Both the position numbers and the translations under genes were made by a program. From positions 17,501 to 55,448 of the forward strand of contig RPFO01001732.1 of assembly GCA_009746045.1 (NCBI GenBank): a stretch of 37,948 nt of DNA. Reading direction: 5' to 3'. The notes beneath the pieces were generated by a model. The model saw only the letters and a program-made list of their open reading frames with translations. It had not been told where the DNA came from and made no database searches. Each line of letters begins with the position of its first letter. Within the stretch, counting starts at the first letter, position 1. This document shows positions 31,479-37,948 of this stretch, piece after piece. Source of the stretch: Mesostigma viride. Taxonomy: Eukaryota > Streptophyta > Mesostigmatophyceae > Mesostigmatales > Mesostigmataceae.

Positions 31479-31613
31479 ATATTGCGTTTTAGATTCGGAA
31501 AATTATATCAGCATGTACGTCTTAGAAAGACGAAGCGATAGTGATATTCACGGCTCAATTCGGTGCTCAAATGTGAAAGTTATGAGCTCCGACAGCCATG
31601 GCTACCTCGTGGC
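31351..31613 (-). repeat. Right inverted arm of the L1-like ORF1 unit
   Basis: Reverse complement partner of 29863-30107. Homology starts at CTCGTG/CACGAG and runs through the 5' leader (with the ATGTACGTCTTAGAAAGACG stretch) into the ORF1 N-terminus. It is followed on its outer side by a 22-base family A fragment (ACCGAGCTACCATGGTCCGG). Confidence 0.85.
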
Positions 31614-31749
31614 ACCGAGCTACCATGGTCCGGACGTTCTGGTCCCCCATTATATAGGCATGGCGTGGCTAAATTCTGAAGGCATCATCCATGGGGGCCA
31701 TTATGGGCGCACATGCCCGTGGGCCACACGCTAGGCTAAGCCTTAATGA

Positions 31750-32086
31750 ATTAATCTACACTACTGGTATATATTCCCTATTATAACATAGTAAGTACTC
31801 CTACACACACAGATCTCGAATGAGTTATCTAACTAGTACCAAATCCGAAAGGCTTGCATCACTCCCCGGAAAGGAGAACTTTTCCGGATGACTGTAGGTG
31901 TAAGTTGGCGATGCCCTAGGATCCGGAGACGTCCGTCCTATAGTCAGCGAAATTAAGTTGGTGCGAGAGGTCCCCAGTTAGATTCCGGTCGGATTCATTT
32001 GCAGATCGCGTTTTCCGCGTTTTCCGCGGACTGGCACTGAACGCAAATGGTTTTCACCTTTGCAGTGTGCCAAATCAGAATATTCC
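31750..32086. other. Spacer between the two ORF1 copies; nothing recognised
   Basis: This stretch is AT-rich at its left end (TATATTCCCTATTATAACAT) and otherwise without open frames, repeats or motifs that I can identify. Confidence 0.4.
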
Positions 32087-32355
32087 CTAGTCTGAGGTGG
32101 CAGGAGGGGGCTGCCAGGGCTTGTGGTCAACGTGGATGACCGCCCCCCTCCAGTATACCGGCTTCCCCCTTGCGCTCTGCCGGAGCTGAAGGTAGGTCGG
32201 CCATAGCTCGCGTCGCCGCTGTCGCTGGGCCAGGGTCAAGTCGTCGTCCAGCGTGAAGCGAGTCTCCGAGAGCTTCTTGCGGCATTTAAGGAACGCCAGC
32301 TTGTCCGCCATGTACTTAAAGGTAAGGAGCACGGGCCGGGTGCCGGGCCAGCCTA
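32087..32355 (-). pseudogene. Second, truncated copy of the L1-like ORF1 C-terminal domain
   Basis: This matches 30113-30376 with high identity, from TTCCCTAGTCTGAGGTGGCA to GGTGCCGGGCCAGCCT. It encodes the same C-terminal block (KYMADKLAFLKCRKKLSETR, then TLDDDLTLAQRQRR). Both copies end at the same base, just beyond the TAG stop. Upstream of 32355 the sequence differs; a Leu/Lys-rich segment (LRDLEKDYGQFNKIMDYKA) on the same strand may belong to a related ORF1. Confidence 0.8.
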
Positions 32356-32603
32356 GCATGCTTCCCGCGAATTGCAAATACGCGGCTTCCGGATCCCCAC
32401 TAGCTGCATGGGGGTCATTGTCATCCATAAACTGAGCCCTTGGCCTTATAATCCATAATCTTATTGAATTGTCCATAATCTTTTTCCAAATCACGGAGAT
32501 CGAGGCCTAGGGCCCCCATGTCCTCTACTAGCTGCTCCTTGAAATGAATATGGAGGTGGATGTATTGAGGGAGACAACGCTCCTTGGAATTGAGGGAGAC
32601 AAC

Positions 32604-33039
32604 TATCAGGGAGACAACCCGCGCAGGCCAGAAATAGGGAGAATCCGGACCATGGTAGCTCGAGCAGGCGCACAACTGAATGTGTAGCCGTGGACATTGA
32701 ACATAATGGCTGCCTGACGTTAAAAATAATAGCTGTCTCACTTTCAATTAAAAATAATGGCTGCCTCACGTTCATCAAGGCCTAGACAGTTTAGCTAAAA
32801 ACAACCTCGCGTGATCGGGGCTGGTGTTCCTAGCGGCCAGGAGTGTTCAGTTGTAAGCACCACTGCTGCCATCGCTCTCCCGCCATTTAGAACGAGGAAT
32901 CACCCTGAGTCGATGGAAAGAACTACCCCATTTAGCAGGAGGAATCACCCTCAATGGAGCTAACATCGATAGGTAATGTCAGTCATGACGTCAGCCAGGC
33001 CATGCTTCCAAATGTCCAAGAAAAGCTGCACACAGCACG
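32604..33039 (+). repeat. Interspersed repeat family A, rearranged long copy
   Basis: The head (TATCAGGGAGACAACCCGCG to GGTAGCTCGAGC) and the tail (CCAGGAGTGTTCAGTTGTAA, CTGCCATCGCTCTCCC, CAAATGTCCAAGAAAAGCTG) are both present. The middle is rearranged: ATAATGGCTG-CTCACGTT motifs are repeated three times. It shows that head and tail belong to one consensus element. Confidence 0.75.
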
Positions 33040-33473
33040 TCCTGCTGTTTCAGATTATAATTGCGTACATCGACAAAATCAAACAATGAGCGAACCAAGG
33101 AAATAAATAACCACTGGGGTTACCCCGACTAATGCTAATGCTAATCCCAGTCAGGAGCTTAAGTCGGGGTTCCCCATTGAACAACCAGCACTGCTTTCAA
33201 CTCCCCAAAATCCTCCAAACATGGCAGGCATCAGCCACAGGGATCGCGAAGCCAACCATAACTACCGTAAGAACCAACAGCAAGGCTGGCAAAGCAACGT
33301 GCATTGTAGCACCCAAACCCTGGCAAAAAGGATGCAAGGCCTCAGGGCCGCAAACCTGGACAACTCATGTCTGGACACGCCCAAAAAGCTGCACCCAGCA
33401 GCAGGGCCATGAGGAGATACGAGGGGCAACAATCGTGGGACCGTAGTCCCCACGTGGCACCCCTCCACGAGCA
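33040..33473. other. Intergenic, no supported gene
   Basis: Only short frames with no domain (for example 33132-33446). Nothing else recognised. Confidence 0.4.
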
Positions 33474-33534
33474 TATCAAAGAGACAACGAGGAGAAATCA
33501 CATGTGGACATCATGCTGGTTGTCTCAATGATCA
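33474..33534. repeat. Mini palindromic element with GAGACAAC/GTTGTCTC ends
   Basis: TATCAAAGAGACAAC at the left and GTTGTCTCAATGA at the right face each other across about 30 bases. The ends match the head of family A in opposite orientation. It could be a nearly complete deletion derivative of an element with inverted ends. It lies just downstream of the PEX11 stop codon. Confidence 0.5.
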
Positions 33535-33566
33535 TGGCACAGCCTTGCGCGACACAAGCGTTGGTC

Positions 33567-36500
33567 TCACGCCTTCTTCTCCTCGAGCTTTGGCTTCGGG
33601 TGCTCCGGGTAGAGCTGCGGGCAACGACGGAGGCCATTGAGGAACACAGATCACGTTCGCAACTGAGAACCACAGGTACATAGCACATACATCAGCACAA
33701 AAGGCATACCACACAAGCCACTAGCACTGATTGATGACGCGGGCAGCGAAAGCACAAAGGCTGGTAGCACATTACGCCAGGGCGCGGTTGCCAGTAGGAA
33801 ACCAGAAACGCTAAAGACACAGACCCGGTAAACAGGAACAGGTAGCCTAGCCCACCGCAATATGAGTGATACAACGGTGTGTTTAACCCCCGCCTGGTTC
33901 AACAGTGAGGCAGGTGGTAGCGCAGACTGAACCTGGCTTGGAAGTAAGAGGCCGCACTCATAGATACTGTAAACATAGCAGAAACTATGGTACATAGCAG
34001 AAGCTATGGTACTACAAGCGTATCCCGTAGGGCTGCGCCCCTACTAAAAAAGTCACTTTTTTGCAAGACGTGAGACGTGCTATCTAAATTCGACCCCTAC
34101 TGGCCTAGGCTATCCCCACCCATTGATCTGCCATAGATGACTTCCCAGTTCCACCATCATGAGGTCGCATTCCCACGTCGCCCCTGCGTCGCCGCTCTTT
34201 GGATCCACTAACCCAGTCGGACAACCGGCACGGGAGTAAACTGGAAGCTCCTTTCGGGCCAGGATGAAGAGAACTTTTGAGCGGGGGCGAGTGCGGAGGT
34301 CTCAAAACTCCACTCCACTCAACCTAAACGTCGCCTTTCCGCCCTCTACAACCTTTCCTGTCCCCCCATGCGGATCCCGTCAAGTAGAATCCCGTGGAGT
34401 AGAATCTCGTCAAGTTTATCCCGTCGACCGTATTCCGTCCAGCAGTCGTCAATCACTGAATCCTGTCAATCCCGTCAATCCCGTCAATGCCGTCAATCCC
34501 GTCAATCCCGTCAATCCCGTCCAGCGGCGGAGTTCAGCAAATCTCTGCCCACGAGCCTCGTGATCATGTCAGGTAAAAGCCGTCAAGTAGCTCCCGTCAA
34601 ATAGGCCCAGCTCGAGCTGGATCCCGTCACAATACATTTTGCATATCCCAACTCCGAGAACTAAGTAGGTGCGAATGGCGAATTTTTCGACGTAATTATT
34701 TGCCATGACAGTTGAGAAGCTTGGTTTATAGGGTAGGATTTCAATGAGACAGCAGCCACAGTACTACTACATGACCGCCCTCACCTGGTACAGCGTCATG
34801 AATGAGGTGATGACGCCAATCGCGCCCGAGTTGCCCGGCGACGGCGCCCAGGGAAACTGGACGAGGGAGCCGGCCACCAAGATGTCGAGCCCAGCCTTGA
34901 TGACAGCGAACGCGTGCCACCGCGCCTTCTTGGCCGCGGCCGCTTTCTCCTCCTGCGTGGTGAAAGCATAGGAGATGAAAGGGCGTTACAACATAAGAGA
35001 TACGGTGTCCAAACATAGGAGACGGAGGGGCCTTCAAGGACATATCAGAGGGAGTGAACATAGAAGAACACAGGAGGGCGTTGATTAGCACAGGGAGTGA
35101 CGGAGCACTTGGAGTTCTCTTGTGGAAAATGCTGGAGGGTGGTTGCGGAGGTGCGCGGGGAGATGGCGGCACGTACAAACGCCACGAGGCACACGACAGC
35201 ACAGTGGCGCTTCTAACCCCTGGATCTGATGCTTGGCGTGGAACACTGGAAACCTTTTTTTGACTTCCCAAGCAGTCGGTGGTCAACACTTGGTCGGTCG
35301 CGGTTGTACGACCGAACAAGAAGGACGTGGTGGAGGCACAGGTGCCCCTCCCTCAAAGCAACCACTCCGTTGCGCAAGCCTGATGGATGCCAGTTAAAGC
35401 TGCCGTTGATGCTTGTCTGCAGTGGCAGCATCTCCTACCCTACCCACCCACAGTTCTTTCTAAAGAGCGATCTCACGCACCCCAATCTCTTCCCTCGAAT
35501 GCATTTAGTAGCAACTAATAGAAATCTCACGCACACCAAACTCTTCCTTTACTAGCAGCTCCCGTTCTAGTCTTCAACAGCAAGGCAGCTCAGGCCGCTG
35601 CGTGCCCTCGCCCCTCTCCCTTACATTTTAACAGCAGCAGTAGATTTTTGCCCCCCCCACACACGTAGACAAGCAGGCCCGTTTTGGGCTAGGAAAGGCA
35701 TGGCCAGCTAGGGGGCAGTAAGCCCGTTGTTCAATAGTTAACCGGAGGGGGCCCCAACTAGAAAAAAGGCCAGGTAGGGGACAGTATGCCCGTTGTGCAA
35801 TAATTAACCAGAGGCGGCCCCAATAAGAGTGCACAAGGCAAGCACGGAGGGGGGCAGTAGGCCCGTTTTGCAAACTGAGGAGGTCCCCAGTAATGCGTAC
35901 GGAGCCAGGATGGAGCAGGACGGTAGTCCCCTGTCCCCTCCCATTGAAACATGCCAGCTTGATTGTGCGATTTTGACATGTTTAGTGGGCCGGGTTTACC
36001 GGGGTTTTCCTACAACTGAGAGTTTGCGTCCCGTTATCGGGGGCCTTAAGCACCCCCCCCCGGTTCGCAAAATGGGCCTTACAGCAGGACATCACCGCCC
36101 TCCCCTTGCACTCACCCTGGACGCGTTCTCTTTAGCGGGCGCCCGCAGATACTGGCAGATCTGTTTCGGAGGTCAAGGGAGGAAAATGGTCCGCACAAGT
36201 AGCGGCAACACATTTGGTGGTTCAGGGTGCAGGGGGGGGGGGGGGGGGGGGGGGGGGATGGCATGCACAAGCAGCGACAACACAGTTGGTGGTCCAGGGT
36301 GTAGGGGGGCGGGTGGGCGGAGCAAGTGATAGCCCCACAGTGGAAAACCACAGCCCCCCAAGAGAGACCAGTGCGACAAAACACCCACAAGAAAAAGAGG
36401 GGTGATGCGGCGAGACTCAGAAAACGCGGACAAGAAAACAACAAAGCGCGCGCCCCTATTCAACCCCTCAGACACGCACATGTTGGGTGTGCAGCGTGCC

Positions 36501-37111
36501 GAGCCATGGCGGTATGCCTACACACAAATGCGGATAAAATCACGGCAGGCTCGAGGTATCATGGTCCGGATTCTCCAGATTCCTGGCCTGCGCTGGTTGT
36601 CTCACTGAAACATACAGCCATGGACCATGGGGGCACACGTGGGGCCTACTTCCATATTTTGTGCCCGTGCTGGGTTTTGGGTCCCTCCAAGTCCCTTCCA
36701 CTACAAGTGATAAAATATGACTTAATTAACTTGTTTGGTGAATCTATTTTAAAGATGTTTATTTAATCAATGCACCTTCACCTCGTGGAGGATGACGCAC
36801 ACATTGGCCCATCAATCGATCCCGCAAACGAGCACCGCAACACCCTCATCTACAGCAGAAGCAGCTATTCAACACAACCACGACACAACCAACAGGCACA
36901 GTACCCTCACCGCGTCTGTTGGTGGTGTTTTTATATTTGATCAACGTGCCCTCACCTCGTTGATGATGACACACACGTTGGAGCCCATCCAGCACATGAG
37001 CATCGTCTTTGCCAGCACGTCCGTGCGCTCCTTGTCCTTGAGCAGGCCCACGCGGCCCGCCCACACAAACTGGTCCAGGAACAGGAACGAGCCCAGCAGA
37101 CCGCTCTTGAT
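33567..37111 (-). CDS. PEX11: Peroxisomal biogenesis factor 11, C-terminal half
   Basis: Three minus-strand exons fit in phase 0 with GT/AG borders: 37111-36956 (52 codons), 34952-34785 (56 codons) and 33614-33567 (15 codons plus TGA). The first reads LGSFLFLDQFVWAGRVGLLK, then DVLAKTMLMCWMGSN, close to the plant PEX11 core FLFLDQ-VW-GR. The second reads AFAVIKAGLDILVAG, then GAIGVITSFMTLYQ, the conserved C-terminal membrane segment. The last is LYPEHPKPKLEEKKA, a lysine-rich cytosolic tail. PEX11 is a peroxisomal membrane protein that elongates membranes before peroxisome division. The N-terminal amphipathic helix region is missing and should lie beyond 37111 or outside the window. A short linker exon between the first two is possible. 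Its introns of 2003 and 1170 bases carry several repeats and a family A fragment. An earlier in-frame end by reading through the donor at 34784 would give only VRAVM and is less likely. Confidence 0.8.
34460..34522. repeat. 9-bp tandem repeat in the last PEX11 intron
   Basis: Seven units of TCCCGTCAA (first with TCCTG, fourth with TGCCG, last ending TCCA) run in tandem. Looser GTCAAGTAGAATCCCGT words surround them from 34378 to 34600. The repeat lies in the intron 33615-34784. Confidence 0.85.
35670..35872. repeat. 66-73-bp tandem repeat in a PEX11 intron
   Basis: GGGGCAGTA(A/T/G)GCCCGTT followed by CAATAGTTAACC and GGGCCCCAA repeats at 35713, 35778 and 35853, with a partial copy at 35676. 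Copies differ by a few substitutions and length changes. It lies in the 34953-36955 intron. Confidence 0.75.
36174..36312. repeat. Two-copy repeat with long poly-G runs
   Basis: GCACAAGTAGCGGCAACACA plus TTTGGTGGTTCAGGGTG is followed by about 25 G residues. A second copy then appears (GCACAAGCAGCGACAACACA, GTTGGTGGTCCAGGGTG) followed by a shorter G run. It is intronic on the PEX11 model. Confidence 0.8.
36538..36606 (-). repeat. Interspersed repeat family A fragment, inverted, in a PEX11 intron
   Basis: The minus strand reads AGTGAGACAACCAGCGCAGG through CCGGACCATGATACCTCGAG to CTGCCGTGATTT, about 69 bases of the family head. Here the head is preceded by AGTGAGACAAC rather than TATCAAAGAGACAAC. 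Confidence 0.8.
36779..36812 (-). pseudogene. Decayed copy of the PEX11 exon end and splice donor
   Basis: CACCTCGTGGAGGATGACGC and the following ACACATTGGCCCATC resemble the 3' end of the 37111-36956 exon plus its donor, with a small deletion that destroys the frame. It lies about 145 bases inside the downstream intron. Confidence 0.65.
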
Positions 37112-37228
37112 CTGGCCACCGCAACCATACAGAGCACGAACGAATCCACGCATGGGACCGTCCGCGTGACAAGGCCAAGCAGGCTCGCATCATCAGCCCA
37201 GCAGACACAAAGAAGACAAACGAGAATA

Positions 37229-37560
37229 CCGTGGTGGTCAAAATGACTTTGCGTCTCATTGTGTGCGGATCGACCTCGCAAACTGCTATTAATGGGCTTA
37301 ATTTTTTGTCGCAAAGTTCAAATGTTACCGCGCCGCCCCGAACAGCCCCAAGCCTAGCTATCATAATCAGTGCTACCCGATGGATCAATCCGACTACTCA
37401 GGTTGGTAGTTGGGTTACATGGAGAGGGGGCCAAGGGATATGAAGTCGGTGACACCCAAGCCACTGACCACAAACAAGTCGACCGGCTCGCAAACTATAC
37501 ATTTCACCTTGTTTTGGGGTCGCAAAGTAAATAGACGCAAAGTGATTTTGACCACTACGG
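37229..37560. mobile_element. MITE with 28-bp terminal inverted repeats and TA flanks (Tc1/mariner style)
   Basis: The left end CCGTGGTGGTCAAAATGACT plus TTGCGTCT matches the reverse complement of the right end at 26 of 28 positions. Each end is flanked by TA (37227-37228 and 37561-37562). The 332-base interior has no transposase. GGTGGTCAAAAT at the ends is typical of Tc1/mariner termini. It lies upstream of the first recognised PEX11 exon, probably in another intron. Confidence 0.8.
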
Positions 37561-37630
37561 TATGCATTATTCAGCATAATGATAAAAAAGCCACTATCCA
37601 GAGTCCTTTTTAGTTACGGTAGCACATGCG

Positions 37631-37697
37631 GGTCCAGGAAACGACGAAAACGAGAATGGCAAACCGCTCTTGATCTGGTCGCCGCAACCGTAGAGAG
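37631..37697 (-). pseudogene. Decayed copy of the PEX11 exon start and splice acceptor
   Basis: GGTCCAGGAA, then ACCGCTCTTGATCTGGTCGC and CGCAACCGTAGAGAGC parallel 37071-37137, covering the first about 40 bases of the 37111-36956 exon and its upstream acceptor. The coding sequence has changed (IKSGLPFS instead of IKSGLLGS) and then breaks off. With 36779-36812 it suggests an old duplication of this exon. Confidence 0.65.
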
Positions 37698-37818
37698 CGC
37701 ATCTGATCAGAGACCAGGGTGTAATCAGCTAGCATCAGCCCGGCAGGGACCAACTCGTCCAAGAGAACTAAAAGGCTTGACCCCCTTTGACCTGATTGCG
37801 ATACCAGCTCGCCAGGAC

Positions 37819-37948
37819 GAGAAGGGGGAGGGGGAGGGGGAGGGGGAGGGGGAGGGGAGGGGGAGGGGGAGGGGGAGGGGAGGGGAGGGGAGGGAGGGGG
37901 AGGGGGAGGGGGGGGGAGGGGGAGGGGGGGGAGGGGGAGGGGGAGGGG
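37819..37948. repeat. GGGGGA satellite at the window end
   Basis: GGGGGA and GGGGA words run to the last base, about 130 bases and continuing. It is strongly G-quadruplex-prone. It does not match known algal telomere repeats (TTTAGGG, TTTTAGGG), so it is read as a microsatellite, possibly at an assembly break. Confidence 0.9.

Noticed and set aside
35829-36329. 166-codon plus-strand open frame
   Set aside because: It runs through tandem repeats and a poly-G tract inside the PEX11 intron; length depends on the G-run.
37819-37948. Possible telomere at the window end
   Set aside because: GGGGGA/GGGGA words do not match known algal telomere repeats, and similar G-rich microsatellites occur internally.

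Overview
This window is nuclear DNA of a eukaryote, most likely a green alga (chlorophyte). Three intron-containing genes can be assembled from GT/AG junctions whose codon phases agree, and a fourth has a long terminal exon. Two of the four have a TGTAA motif, the chlorophyte-type polyadenylation signal, 53-90 bases after the stop codon. The PEX11 gene resembles the plant type, and the interrupted retroelement at 21.0-24.1 kb has the permuted domain order reported for green-lineage and protist Penelope-like elements. The species cannot be named from the sequence. There is no bacterial operon structure, tRNA, rRNA or CRISPR array that I can see.

Layout: 0-1.9 kb, small tandem repeats and fragments of an interspersed repeat. 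1.9-3.24 kb (+), last two exons of a gene with a transposon-type (DUF4216-like) domain and a Lys-rich/acidic tail, followed by a strange TCTCA-rich tract. 4.0-9.5 kb (+), a six-exon gene for a protein with six canonical EsV-1-7 cysteine/histidine repeats fused to a Vsr/DUF559-like nuclease domain; its introns hold a poly-C run, about 650 bp of GGGA microsatellite and a 1.2 kb degenerate minisatellite. 11.4-12.8 kb (-), a 5'-truncated LINE tail between 17-bp target-site duplications. 14.0-14.6 kb, eleven copies of a 56-bp tandem repeat. 15.3-17.5 kb (+), a MYND/MSS51-like protein with a long disordered insertion. 17.8-18.6 kb, an old 160-190-bp tandem array.

20-25 kb holds interspersed repeats and a Penelope-like element with an N-terminal GIY-YIG domain and a frameshifted RT. 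26.4-27.4 kb (-) holds a possible basic protein gene. 29-33 kb is a nest of repeats including a decayed L1-like ORF1 unit with inverted arms and a second short copy. 33.6-37.1 kb (-) holds the C-terminal half of a PEX11 gene; its introns carry tandem repeats and a decayed copy of its own exon. A Tc1/mariner-style MITE lies at 37.23-37.56 kb, and the window ends in a G-rich satellite.

The genes do not form a pathway. The picture is a sparse, repeat-rich eukaryotic region where introns and intergenic DNA accumulate retroelements, MITE-like fragments and satellites. The most unusual gene is the EsV-1-7/nuclease fusion, a combination with a giant-virus flavour placed in a spliced host-type gene. 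All exon models come from reading splice sites and phases by eye, with no transcript support.
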